Positions 1 to 11,100 of a DNA stretch of 64,000 nt are shown piece by piece; the first letter of the stretch is position 1; each line of letters starts with the position of its first letter. The DNA comes from Paucilactobacillus kaifaensis (GTDB taxonomy: Bacteria > Bacillota > Bacilli > Lactobacillales > Lactobacillaceae): contig NZ_BJDM01000005.1 of NCBI RefSeq assembly GCF_005405145.1, positions 1 to 64,000 of the forward strand, read 5' to 3'. The notes under the pieces were generated by a model. It made no database searches. It saw only the letters and a list, made by a program, of their open reading frames with translations, and was not told the DNA's origin. A program made the translations under genes and the position numbers.

Positions 1-100
1 TAAAAACACCTCCGAATAAATTTTACTTTTTTCGAACGTGCTTTTATATGTTTGTATCAAATTATAACTTCAGTTCCATTTTGGTTCGTTTTTTTTGCGA

Positions 101-1078
101 TTATTGTTCTCGTTGTAGCAAATTAGATGTCAATTTGGTGAGTGGTTCTTCGATAGAATTATTGTGCAAATCTTTAATTAGTTCCAATGCATCTGTTGTA
201 TACTGATCGGCAAGCTCAAATGCCCGTTTTACACCACCAACTGCGACGACAATCTGCTGTACCTGAGTGACATCTGTAGCTGTCATTTTATTTTTCTTGT
301 TTAAAAAATGTTTTAAATCTGATCGGTTAGTTTCTAAAGCCAAAATTAATGGTAGGGAATATACACCTTGTCGGACGTCTTCCAGCGTTGGCTTAAGTGT
401 ATTTTTTTTCTGGCCAGTATAATCTAAAATATCATCTCTAATTTGGTAGGCCAGTCCAATTTTTTTGCCAATTTGTGCAGCAGTGTTGATAATAACTTGT
501 TCACATCCACTTAATCGGGCTCCTTGAGAACAAGCAAGTTCAAATAGTTTAGCGGTTTTACCCTCAATTTCAGTAAGGTACTGTGTGACGCTGGTTTTTT
601 GGTTATAATTAAGTTGCATTTGATTTAATTCACCATTTAAAATGGCATGCATAATATCTGCATTCGCGGCCACATCATCCATGCTATATGCTGATTTGAT
701 TACTTGCTTGAAGTAGAGGGTGAATAAAAAATCACCGGCATAGATAGCATTTTTTTGCCCGTATAAGGTTTGAATTGTGGTAACGTTTCGTCGTAGTGGT
801 GATTCATCGATAACATCATCGTGAATCAAAGTTGCCACATGTAATAATTCTAACGCAGCAGCTCCCGCTTGGAGTTTTTCCGGATCTTGTGTAGGCCCTA
901 GCGAACTAAATAAATAAAAATAACCTGGTCGCAAAAGCTTGCCACCAGCGCCAAGAAGCTCTAAAATCTTAGTTTGAATGGGTTTATTTGTTAACGAAAC
1001 CAAACTAAACATGTATTCTTTTAAATCGTCAAGTTTGACTGCTGTAGCTGGAAAATTTTGCCAGATTCGATGTGCCAT
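101..1078 (-). CDS. Polyprenyl diphosphate synthase (heptaprenyl synthase component II type)
   Basis: A trans-prenyltransferase of 325 residues that elongates farnesyl/geranyl diphosphate with isopentenyl diphosphate to make a long polyprenyl chain. Both aspartate-rich motifs are visible: DDVID at residues 87-91 and DDILD at 215-219. GKLLRP is at 46-51 (substrate-binding Lys/Arg). The length matches the family. It is divergent from menA, which needs a polyprenyl donor, so it probably supplies the menaquinone side chain, as the equivalent pair does in L. plantarum. A GGGG ribosome site precedes the ATG. The exact chain length of the product cannot be read from sequence. Confidence 0.9.
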   Translation of the reverse strand: MAHRIWQNFPATAVKLDDLKEYMFSLVSLTNKPIQTKILELLGAGGKLLRPGYFYLFSSLGPTQDPEKLQAGAAALELLHVATLIHDDVIDESPLRRNVTTIQTLYGQKNAIYAGDFLFTLYFKQVIKSAYSMDDVAANADIMHAILNGELNQMQLNYNQKTSVTQYLTEIEGKTAKLFELACSQGARLSGCEQVIINTAAQIGKKIGLAYQIRDDILDYTGQKKNTLKPTLEDVRQGVYSLPLILALETNRSDLKHFLNKKNKMTATDVTQVQQIVVAVGGVKRAFELADQYTTDALELIKDLHNNSIEEPLTKLTSNLLQREQ

Positions 1079-1111
1079 TTTGTTACCCCGGAGTAAGAAT
1101 TTATATCTTTA

Positions 1112-1140
1112 ACGATACAAATAACTGTAAGCCTTGTCAA
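1112..1140 (-). promoter_or_regulatory. Putative promoter of the polyprenyl synthase gene
   Basis: On the minus strand TTGACA (1140-1135) and TATCGT (1117-1112) are separated by 17 bp. The -35 is perfect and the -10 is weak. It lies in the 93 bp gap between the synthase and the divergent menA. Confidence 0.45.
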
Positions 1141-1171
1141 TCTTATTTCACTATCTTGGAGGACGTTTATT

Positions 1172-2080
1172 TTGAAGCCCAAAGTTTTTTTTGAATTTAT
1201 TGAGATTCAATCACTAATTGCATCTGTTTTTCCGTTTGTACTAGGAATTATGTACGCGTACTACAATTATCATCTGATCCAGGTTGGAAACATGATTTTA
1301 TTTTTTGTTGCAGCCAACGTGTTACAAATGGCAGTCAATGCTAACGATAATTACCAAGATTTTATCCATTCTGATGATGAGTTAGAGTTTAAGTCGAAGA
1401 CAAACGTAGTGGGCGTGAACAATATCCCGATTGGTTTGGCTCGTGCAATCACCATTGGACTAGCAAGTATATCGGCCATAATTGGAATTTATCTGGTTGT
1501 CAGAGTTGGTTTACCGTTGTTGTGGCTGGGTCTTTTTAGTTTTGCGGTTGGTTATTTTTATGCGGCTGGTCCGCTACCAATTTCTAATACCCCATTTGGT
1601 GAAATTTTTTCTGGGTTTACGATGGGTTTTATCATTTTTCTGATTGCTGCTTTTTTGAATGTCTACAATGTTCAAGCATTAACCTTTAGTTTTTTATGGC
1701 GAGTGTTATTGGCTTCTGGTATTGCTATTTTTGCAATTTCAAACATTATGTTGGCGAATAATATCTGTGATGAACAAGAAGATCGTCGCAATAATCGACG
1801 AACAGCTGTGTATTATTTTGGTAAGAAAATAATGTTGCGTGTGTTTGCACTTAGTTATGTCGCTGGATACTTGTGCTTGTTAGTTGCTGTCTGGATTGGT
1901 ATTTTACCAATATTATCGGTGTTGACGCTATTGAGTGTTCCACTGGTTTGGCATAATGTGCGTATTTTTTTCCAAAATCAAGTTAAACGTGAGACATTTG
2001 TCTTGTCAGTTAAAAATTCAGTAATCATCACTTTATTTTTTGCAATTGCTATGGGACTCGGAATTTGGTTGAATTTTTAA
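1172..2080 (+). CDS. menA: UbiA-family prenyltransferase, probably DHNA polyprenyltransferase
   Basis: An integral membrane protein of 302 residues with about eight or nine hydrophobic segments. It carries the UbiA-family metal/diphosphate motifs NDNYQD (58-63) and NNICDEQED (196-204). It would attach a polyprenyl chain to 1,4-dihydroxy-2-naphthoate in menaquinone synthesis. The start is TTG, supported by TTGGAGGA nine bases upstream. The divergent polyprenyl synthase supports the assignment. No other men genes are in the window, so use of an imported naphthoate precursor is an inference. Confidence 0.85.
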   Translation: MKPKVFFEFIEIQSLIASVFPFVLGIMYAYYNYHLIQVGNMILFFVAANVLQMAVNANDNYQDFIHSDDELEFKSKTNVVGVNNIPIGLARAITIGLASISAIIGIYLVVRVGLPLLWLGLFSFAVGYFYAAGPLPISNTPFGEIFSGFTMGFIIFLIAAFLNVYNVQALTFSFLWRVLLASGIAIFAISNIMLANNICDEQEDRRNNRRTAVYYFGKKIMLRVFALSYVAGYLCLLVAVWIGILPILSVLTLLSVPLVWHNVRIFFQNQVKRETFVLSVKNSVIITLFFAIAMGLGIWLNF

Positions 2081-2188
2081 GGAACCATAAATTAATGGAA
2101 TTGTTTTTCCGCTAGCGTGACTTTCAGTGTAAAATGAAGATTATTGCTAAGCTAATTAAATACGGTGGCTAGGAAAGGGGAACATTTT

Positions 2189-2830
2189 TTGGCGCGTAGA
2201 AGAAAAAAAAGGTCAAAAACAACGAACTTTTTATTCAAACGAGGGCAGTTCCGTTGGTTAAATTTATTAGTTCTAATACTAGCTATTTCGCTAGTGGGAT
2301 ATGGTATTGGCCAATTACACCAGCTCCGTGAACGACAACAAATTGTTTCAAAACAGTCAGATGCTAAAAAATTATTTATTAAACAGATTGCACCAGAGTC
2401 ACAAAAAATGATGAAAGAGCACAATGTATTAGCATCGATCACAATGGCTCAAGCAATTCTAGAATCTGACTGGGGCAGTTCAACATTGGCTGCAAAGTAT
2501 TATAATCTTTTTGGGGTTAAAAGTTCATCACTTACTAACAGTCAGGTATTAAGCACCAAAGAATATGAAAATGGTAGTTGGATCGTGATTCATGGCCGCT
2601 TTCAGGTGTACACAAGTTGGGCCGCCTCTATTGACGCACATACAATGCTTATGGTTAATGGAACTACTGATGATCAAGACAAATATGCGGGCGTAATTAA
2701 AGCAACTAACTATAAAGATGCGGCCCAGGCCTTACAAGAAGCGGGATACGCCACTGACCCTGATTATGCTGCTAAATTAATTCAAGTTATCCAAACTTAC
2801 CACTTAGACAAATACGATCAGAATGGATAG
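2189..2830 (+). CDS. Membrane-anchored GH73 N-acetylglucosaminidase
   Basis: A peptidoglycan hydrolase of 213 residues. An Arg/Lys-rich cytoplasmic N-terminus is followed by one hydrophobic segment (LNLLVLILAISLVGYGIG), then a GH73 domain with the catalytic-glutamate context QAILESDWG and the family sequence YYNLFGVK. It should cleave GlcNAc bonds outside the membrane. I prefer the TTG start at 2189 because AGGAAAGGGG sits 8-18 bases upstream. A GTG at 2165 is in frame but has no ribosome site. It is the first gene of a tight group with xpt and a PurK-like gene. Confidence 0.85.
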   Translation: MARRRKKRSKTTNFLFKRGQFRWLNLLVLILAISLVGYGIGQLHQLRERQQIVSKQSDAKKLFIKQIAPESQKMMKEHNVLASITMAQAILESDWGSSTLAAKYYNLFGVKSSSLTNSQVLSTKEYENGSWIVIHGRFQVYTSWAASIDAHTMLMVNGTTDDQDKYAGVIKATNYKDAAQALQEAGYATDPDYAAKLIQVIQTYHLDKYDQNG

Positions 2831-3424
<594 letters not shown>

Positions 3425-3439
3425 TTGAGGTGAGAGATT

Positions 3440-4594
3440 GTGAGTTCAGAAAGTAATCATGTTTTATACCCAGGTAAAACGCTCGGAATCATTGGAAGCG
3501 GATTTAGTGGGGCTCGATTAGCACAGACGGCACAACGTTCAGGTTTTCAAGTTGGGGTCTATGGTTCACAGCCTGGTGATGCAGCGATGAAGCAGGCCAA
3601 CTTTGGTGTAATAGGGATATTAACTGACAAAGACAAGTTAAAGGAATTCGCACAAGAATGTGATGCAGTTACCTATGTTGGTTCACACATTGATGCTGCA
3701 GTAATTGAGTATATTAGTCAATTTTCATGGGTGCCACAGGGGAAAGAAACGCTGGAGGTTATTCAAGATCGGTTATTAGAACGGGCTTTTTTTGACCAAA
3801 TTAATGTCAATATTGCCCCTTATGTGACAGTAATTGGTTTGGATGATTTATATCAGTCAATTGATTCAATTGGTTATCCGGCAGTACTAAAACCAATTCA
3901 ACGTGGCTTGGGTGAGCGGTCAATGCTTATTAATAAGCAGTCTGACATCACAAAAGCGGCTGATTTTCTTGAAACGGGTACATATGTATTAGAATCATAT
4001 ATTCCGCATGCCCATGAGTATTCATTAGTTATTGCCAAGGGTTACAAAGATACCCAAACCTTTCCGTTGATGGAACTCAACTTAGATGGTACAAAGCTAA
4101 TTGAGGCGGTTGCACCAGCCGATTTATCTGATGATGTTTTAGCAGAGATAATGAGAATTGGTAGCTCCGTGGCTCAGCAACTGCAATATGTTGGGGTTTT
4201 TGAGATTGGATTTTACCTAACTGATACTGGTACTTTATATGTTAAAGGTGTTACGCCGGCATTGACCATCCAAGGCGCACTATTTGATCAAACTAGTAAC
4301 GTCGACCAATATGAGCAGCATTTGCGAGCAATTATCGGGGTTTCGTTACGACCAATTAAAACTTTACAGCCAGCTATCATGATGACTATCCAAAGTAATC
4401 AAATGGATGGCATTCGGACTCAATGGCTACTAAAGGATAATTGGCAGTTTACCTTTTATCAACAAACACCAGAATCACGCTCAACGACAGTTGGTCACGT
4501 ACTAATTGCTGGCCTACCGCTAGATAAGCTGCAGTTGCAGGTTGATAATACCGAAGTTTGGGACAGTTTTGGTGTATCAGATCAACAAAAATAA
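3440..4594 (+). CDS. PurK-like ATP-grasp protein, probably not an active carboxylase
   Basis: The 384 residues align with N5-carboxyaminoimidazole ribonucleotide synthase along the whole length: N-terminal LGIIGSGFSGARLAQTAQ, then IQDRLLERAFF and YPAVLKP. Two signatures are replaced. The glycine-rich ATP loop (usually GGYDGKGQ) is QRGLGERSM at 154-162. The C-terminal NEIAPRPHNSGH motif, which includes a metal ligand, reads KGVTPALTIQGA at 269-280. No purE partner is nearby. It sits after xpt, so a regulatory or altered-substrate role around purine salvage is possible but unproven. GTG start with a GAGGTGAG site. Confidence 0.7.
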   Translation: MSSESNHVLYPGKTLGIIGSGFSGARLAQTAQRSGFQVGVYGSQPGDAAMKQANFGVIGILTDKDKLKEFAQECDAVTYVGSHIDAAVIEYISQFSWVPQGKETLEVIQDRLLERAFFDQINVNIAPYVTVIGLDDLYQSIDSIGYPAVLKPIQRGLGERSMLINKQSDITKAADFLETGTYVLESYIPHAHEYSLVIAKGYKDTQTFPLMELNLDGTKLIEAVAPADLSDDVLAEIMRIGSSVAQQLQYVGVFEIGFYLTDTGTLYVKGVTPALTIQGALFDQTSNVDQYEQHLRAIIGVSLRPIKTLQPAIMMTIQSNQMDGIRTQWLLKDNWQFTFYQQTPESRSTTVGHVLIAGLPLDKLQLQVDNTEVWDSFGVSDQQK

Positions 4595-4598
4595 TTAG

Positions 4599-4649
4599 AA
4601 CCAACCATTTTTGGTCAACTTGTATGTTGCCTGATAACGGTTGGTTTTT
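4599..4649 (+). terminator. Rho-independent terminator after the PurK-like gene
   Basis: AACCAACC at 4599-4606 pairs with GGTTGGTT at 4639-4646, followed by T residues. The loop is long (about 32 nt), so strength is uncertain. Confidence 0.6.
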
Positions 4650-4741
4650 AATTATTGTAAAATTATCACTAGATAGCCACATTCATATGTTGGATTTGGT
4701 ATAATATTCATTGATTGAAATTAGAGGGGATTGAATGCAAC

Positions 4742-6979
4742 GTGGCAAGCCAAACACTATTAACAGGAATGAATGATAAACAACAGGAAGCCGTTTTGTA
4801 TACTGAAGGACCACTACTAGTAATGGCTGGCGCAGGGTCCGGTAAAACACGTGTGCTAACTCATCGAATTGCGTATTTGATTGAGGAAAAAAATGTCAAT
4901 CCATGGAATGTTCTAGCAATTACCTTTACTAACAAGGCTGCAAAGGAAATGCGTGAGCGAGTGGCTAAACTTTTAAACGAAGGGGCCCGCGATGTATGGG
5001 TTTCAACGTTTCATGCGCTATGTGTGCGAGTTTTGCGTCGAGATATTGAACAGATTGGATATAATCGGGCATTCACAATTGCCGACACGGGTGAACAGCG
5101 AACTCTGATTAAGCGTGTTTGTAGTGATTTAAATGTAGATCCTAAAAAGTTTGATCCACGGGCGTTGCTGAGCGCAATTTCAAATGCTAAGAATGCACTG
5201 CAAACACCAGCTGACTACGTCAAAAGCGCTAGCAGTCCATTTGAAGAAGTGGTTGCCAAGGTATATAGACAGTATCAAGAGGAGCTACAGGCCAATCAGG
5301 CAGTTGATTTTGATGATTTAATTATGTTAACAATTGAATTATTTGAAAAAAATCCAGATACGTTGAGTTATTATCAAAATAAGTTCCATTATATTCACGT
5401 TGATGAGTATCAAGATACCAACGATGCCCAGTATAAATTGGTAAATTTATTAGCCCAACAATACCGTAATTTATGTGTTGTTGGGGACGCTGACCAAAGT
5501 ATCTATGGTTGGCGTGGCGCCAATATGGAGAATATTCTTAATTTTGAACATGACTACCCAGATGCTAAAACAGTAATGTTGGAACAAAATTATCGTTCTA
5601 CGCAAACAATCTTAGATGCAGCCAACGAAGTGATTGAAAACAACACAATTCGGCGTAAGAAGAATTTATGGACTCAAAATGGATCCGGAGAGCCAATTTC
5701 ATACTATCGAGCTCAAAGTGAAAACGATGAGGCTCATTTTGTGGTGTCTAAAATTAATGAAGAAATCAAAAAAAATAATTTGAATTATAATGACTTTGCC
5801 GTTTTATACCGGACGAATGCACAATCACGAACGATTGAAGAAACATTTCTGAAGGCTAACGTACCGTACACGATGGTTGGTGGTCACAAGTTTTATGACA
5901 GAAAAGAAATTCGCGATGTGTTGTCATATTTGACCTTGCTAGTTAATCCGGCTGACTCGATCAGTTTTGAACGGGTAGTTAATGAACCTAAACGTGGGAT
6001 TGGTTCAAGTAGCGTGGATAAACTACGGTTATTTGCACAGGAACATGGTTGGTCACTGTTGGAGGCGGCACAAAATGCTTCAATTAACAATGAATTAACT
6101 AGTCGGGCACGTAATAAAATCGAAGAATTCGGATTATTAATCAATGATTTGACTAAAATGGTTGAGTTCTTATCGGTAACTGAGTTAACTGAGCAAATTC
6201 TTGAAAAAACTGGTTATTTGACTGCATTAAAAGCAAATAAGAGTTTGGAATCGCAGTCACGACAAGAAAACTTGGAAGAATTTATGTCGGTGACAAAAGA
6301 ATATGATGATGCACATCAAGACGACGAAGTTGAATCGAACGCTAATAAGGTAACTAACTTCTTAGCTGACTTAGCATTAGTTTCTGCGCAAGATGACGTT
6401 GATGAACAAACAGCTGCAGTTACATTGATGACATTACATGCTGCTAAGGGGCTAGAATTTCCAGTTGTCTTTTTAATGGGGATGGAAGAAGGAATATTCC
6501 CGTTATCACGAGCAATTTTGGAAGATGATGAATTAGAAGAAGAGCGTCGGTTGGCATATGTTGGAATCACACGGGCAAAGCGTAAGTTGTATTTATCAAA
6601 TGCCTATTCCAGAATGCTGTACGGTCGCCGTCAAAATAATCAGGCATCACGATTTATTGAAGAAATCAATCCGGACTTATTGCATGTAGAAAATGAAAAT
6701 GCAGCGGCAGTTCCCAATAATCGACCAGTCCCGTTTGCACATAAAAATGCGACTGCAAGAACCTATAAGCGTCCAGCACAGCCGGTCCAACAAAACTTGG
6801 GAACAGGTGCAGACAAACAAACTTGGAAGTCGGGCGACAAGGTAACTCATAAAAAGTGGGGTCAAGGAACAGTTGTTAAAGTTGCTGGTGAAGGCGACAA
6901 TATGGAACTAGATATTGCATTCCCAGAACAAGGAATTAAACGACTCTTGGCCAGCTTCGCGCCGATTACAAAAGTATAG
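4742..6979 (+). CDS. pcrA: ATP-dependent DNA helicase PcrA (UvrD/Rep family)
   Basis: A superfamily 1A 3'-5' helicase (about 745 residues) for DNA repair and plasmid replication. Motifs in order are AGAGSGKT (Walker A), VDEYQDTN (motif II), GDADQSIYGWRGAN (III), LEQNYRST (IV), TLHAAKGLEF (V) and YVGITRAK (VI). A C-terminal Tudor-like segment (WKSGDKVTHKKWGQGTV) matches the RNA-polymerase-binding tail of PcrA. I chose GTG at 4742, giving MASQTLLTGMNDKQQEAV as in related PcrA proteins, with AGAGGGGA 11 bases upstream. An in-frame TTG at 4715 lies before that ribosome site. The TAG stop is shared with the first bases of hairpin element A. Confidence 0.95.
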   Translation: MASQTLLTGMNDKQQEAVLYTEGPLLVMAGAGSGKTRVLTHRIAYLIEEKNVNPWNVLAITFTNKAAKEMRERVAKLLNEGARDVWVSTFHALCVRVLRRDIEQIGYNRAFTIADTGEQRTLIKRVCSDLNVDPKKFDPRALLSAISNAKNALQTPADYVKSASSPFEEVVAKVYRQYQEELQANQAVDFDDLIMLTIELFEKNPDTLSYYQNKFHYIHVDEYQDTNDAQYKLVNLLAQQYRNLCVVGDADQSIYGWRGANMENILNFEHDYPDAKTVMLEQNYRSTQTILDAANEVIENNTIRRKKNLWTQNGSGEPISYYRAQSENDEAHFVVSKINEEIKKNNLNYNDFAVLYRTNAQSRTIEETFLKANVPYTMVGGHKFYDRKEIRDVLSYLTLLVNPADSISFERVVNEPKRGIGSSSVDKLRLFAQEHGWSLLEAAQNASINNELTSRARNKIEEFGLLINDLTKMVEFLSVTELTEQILEKTGYLTALKANKSLESQSRQENLEEFMSVTKEYDDAHQDDEVESNANKVTNFLADLALVSAQDDVDEQTAAVTLMTLHAAKGLEFPVVFLMGMEEGIFPLSRAILEDDELEEERRLAYVGITRAKRKLYLSNAYSRMLYGRRQNNQASRFIEEINPDLLHVENENAAAVPNNRPVPFAHKNATARTYKRPAQPVQQNLGTGADKQTWKSGDKVTHKKWGQGTVVKVAGEGDNMELDIAFPEQGIKRLLASFAPITKV

Positions 6980-7105
6980 AGTGCGTAGGCCTGCGTTAAG
7001 ATGTTGTAGGATAAAGGCATAAACACCGATTGATAAATCGGTATTTGATTTATTGATTGGTGTTTATGCCTTTATCCCTAAACATCTGCAGGCCGGAGCA
7101 CGTTT
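6979..7105 (+). repeat. Long hairpin element A (AGAGTGC...GCACGTTT family)
   Basis: An imperfect palindrome filling most of the pcrA-ligA gap. The outer arm GTGCGTAGGCCTGC pairs with GCAGGCCGGAGCAC. A bulge (AAGATGTTGTA opposite CCCTAAACATCT) follows, then an inner arm of about 30 bp (GGATAAAGGCATAAACACC and on) closes on a loop near CGGTATT. The first bases overlap the pcrA stop. There is no T-run, so it is not a standard terminator. Same ends and bulge as elements B-H. Confidence 0.85.
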
Positions 7106-7144
7106 AAAAAAATATGTATGCCTGTAAATAAGGTGTTTCAGGAA

Positions 7145-7217
7145 GATAAATCGGTATGTGATTTATTGATTGGTGTTCATGCCTTATCCCTAAACATCTG
7201 CAGGCCGGAGCACGTTT
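7145..7217 (+). repeat. Half-element A' (duplicate of the right arm of A)
   Basis: Nearly identical to the second half of element A, beginning just before the hairpin tip (GATAAATCGGTAT) and running to GGAGCACGTTT, with only a few differences. The left arm is missing. It looks like a recent duplication whose breakpoint is at the loop. Confidence 0.85.
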
Positions 7218-7253
7218 GCACTAATTCAAAATCACAATCAACAGGTGAATTAA

Positions 7254-9287
<2,034 letters not shown>

Positions 9288-9289
9288 TC

Positions 9290-10414
9290 GTGAATTGGAA
9301 AAAATTAAGAACTGCAGTATTACTAATTGTCAGTACAATGGTATTGGCGTCGTGTGGATTTGGCAGTTCGAGTTCAAGTAAGTCATCAAAATATACAACG
9401 ACAGGTGATGCAAACAGTGGTACTTACGAGGGTGTAATTAAAAATGGTAAGTATCAGGTTAGCAAGTCTCGGGGAGTTAACGTTGCTCAAAACGATAATA
9501 CATTTAACTTAAAAAGTTTTGAGTCTGGACTACTAAATGTCTCCAAAAAAGTATTCTCAACTAAGAGCTATATATTTCAAGAAGGACAGTATTTGAATAC
9601 TGATACAATTGAAAACTGGTTGGGACGTAAGTCAAAAAGCAACAAAACCGGGTTGAATCCAGTTAAAGGTAAGACAAATGGCAAGCGTAATCCAATTTAT
9701 GTTCAACAAATTGAAGAACAAGATTACATGAAGCAAAGTGGTGATAATCTTAAATTGCATGGTATTACAATCGGAATTGGATTAAATTCTGTTGATTATT
9801 ATCGAAAAACGACTAACGGACCACAGTATAAACAAAAAATTAGCGATGCTGACTTGCGGGCATATGGTGAAGAAGCAGCGCAAAAAATATTAAAGCGGAT
9901 GCGTCAGAAAAAAGGATTAGAAAATGTTCCAATTGTGATTGCACTTTATAAACAAGCGTCTAACGATAGTCTTGTTGGAGGAACTTTCTTCGAATACAGT
10001 TCTAATAAGGGAACTCAATTATCTAGTTGGAAGCAAATGAATGTTAAAAATGCAGTTTATCCGAAGGCTTCGGATGCCACTACTTCTAATAGTGATGGGC
10101 AAACGGATAACAATACGTTCGATAACTTTAAGAGTCAGGTACAGTCATTCTTCCCGAACTTAAGTGGTGTGACAGCACAGGCACAGTATCAAGATGGTGA
10201 TTTGTCGGGGATGCACATAACGGTGACGACGCAGTTCTACAGTGAGACTGAAATTACGAGCTTTACACAGTATATTTCTCAAGCGGCAGCTAAATACTTA
10301 CCAAGCGGAATTCCAATAGACATTAAAATTCAATCATCACAAGAAATGCAGGCATTTGTCTACAGAGATTCAGGACAGAGTAAGTTCTCTAGTCATGTGT
10401 TTGATAGTTATTAA
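9290..10414 (+). CDS. camS: CamS-family sex pheromone lipoprotein
   Basis: A 374-residue lipoprotein with signal peptide MNWKKLRTAVLLIVSTMV and lipobox LASC, so the mature protein is lipid-anchored outside the membrane. The remainder matches the CamS family, whose cleaved signal peptide acts as a pheromone in enterococci. Whether that happens here is unknown. GTG start with GGAGG upstream inside the end of ligA. Position between ligA and gatCAB is the conserved lactobacillus order. Confidence 0.88.
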   Translation: MNWKKLRTAVLLIVSTMVLASCGFGSSSSSKSSKYTTTGDANSGTYEGVIKNGKYQVSKSRGVNVAQNDNTFNLKSFESGLLNVSKKVFSTKSYIFQEGQYLNTDTIENWLGRKSKSNKTGLNPVKGKTNGKRNPIYVQQIEEQDYMKQSGDNLKLHGITIGIGLNSVDYYRKTTNGPQYKQKISDADLRAYGEEAAQKILKRMRQKKGLENVPIVIALYKQASNDSLVGGTFFEYSSNKGTQLSSWKQMNVKNAVYPKASDATTSNSDGQTDNNTFDNFKSQVQSFFPNLSGVTAQAQYQDGDLSGMHITVTTQFYSETEITSFTQYISQAAAKYLPSGIPIDIKIQSSQEMQAFVYRDSGQSKFSSHVFDSY

Positions 10415-10420
10415 TTTAAA

Positions 10421-10543
10421 AGAGTGCAAAACGCCGCGTCAAGATGGCGTGGTATAACACAAATAATCCTAGATGGTTCGAACTATGAACCATCTAGGAT
10501 TATTTGTGTTATACAATAGCCATTTGCGGCGTTTTGCACGTTT
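10421..10543 (+). repeat. Long hairpin element B
   Basis: Outer arms GTGCAAAACGCCGC and GCGGCGTTTTGCAC are perfectly complementary over 14 bp. After an asymmetric bulge (GTCAAGATGGCGTG opposite CAATAGCCATTT) the inner arms pair perfectly over about 28 bp (GTATAACACAAATAATCC and on) to the tip TTCGAACTATGAA. It has the same ends and bulge position as element A, but the inner-arm sequence is unrelated. It starts 7 bases after camS. Confidence 0.88.
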
Positions 10544-10565
10544 AGACAATCGAAATAGACCGATA

Positions 10566-10633
10566 TCGAACTATGAACCATCTAGGATTATTTGTGTTAT
10601 ACAATAGGCATTTGCGGTATTTTGCACGGTTAG
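10566..10633 (+). repeat. Half-element B' (right arm of B repeated)
   Basis: Repeats element B from the loop (TCGAACTATGAACC) to the right end (TTTTGCACGGTT) with a few substitutions and no left arm. As with A', the breakpoint is at the hairpin tip. Confidence 0.85.
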
Positions 10634-10788
10634 GTAACCCAAAAAAGTTTAATTTTAAAGTGAAATGATTATCAAGAAAACATTCAATAAAATTATTGAT
10701 AACTATTAAAATCCTGCATAAAATCTCGCCGCCTGTGCTACAATGTTATGATGTAAGTAGTGAACATTTTGGGAAAGAGGTTACGAGA
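10634..10788 (+). other. gatCAB leader region
   Basis: With B and B' this forms a gap of about 370 bp between camS and gatC. It is AT-rich, with a possible -10 TACAAT at 10739-10744 and no good -35. GAAAGAGG at 10772-10779 is the gatC ribosome site. I see no tRNA-responsive T-box or other known leader. Confidence 0.4.
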
Positions 10789-11100
10789 ATGGCAAGCAAA
10801 ATTGATGAACAGCAAGTTAAACACGTTGCTTCACTAGCCAAGCTTCAGTTTGACGATGATCAACTAGGCAAATTTACCACTCAATTAGAAAGTATTATTG
10901 ATTTATTTGAAACAATCGACAAGGTTGATACTACTGGCGTTAAGCCAATGACATCTGCCACTGATCAGGTTAATGCGATGCGTGAAGATATTGCCGTTAA
11001 TAGCAACCAACGTGAGGCATTATTAAATAATGCGCCGGATACTGAAGAAGGTTACATTAAGGTACCTGCAATTATTGATGAAAGTGGGGATGGCGAGTAA
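10789..11100 (+). CDS. gatC: Asp-tRNA(Asn)/Glu-tRNA(Gln) amidotransferase subunit C
   Basis: A small subunit of 103 residues that stabilises GatA and joins it to GatB in the amidotransferase converting mischarged Glu-tRNA(Gln) to Gln-tRNA(Gln). The sequence from [17 protein letters not shown] to the MREDIA region is typical GatC. I use ATG 10789, preceded by GAAAGAGG; the frame is open further upstream without a ribosome site. Its TAA overlaps the gatA ATG (TAATG), showing translational coupling. Confidence 0.95.
   Translation: MASKIDEQQVKHVASLAKLQFDDDQLGKFTTQLESIIDLFETIDKVDTTGVKPMTSATDQVNAMREDIAVNSNQREALLNNAPDTEEGYIKVPAIIDESGDGE

Noticed and set aside
1-100. Possible gene at the left edge
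   Set aside because: The first 100 bases are AT-rich with no supported frame; they hold only sequence downstream of the polyprenyl synthase stop.
6979-7105. Element A as an ordinary terminator of pcrA
   Set aside because: There is no T-run after the stem, the bulge and ends are shared with unrelated loci, and some copies lie in leaders before start codons.
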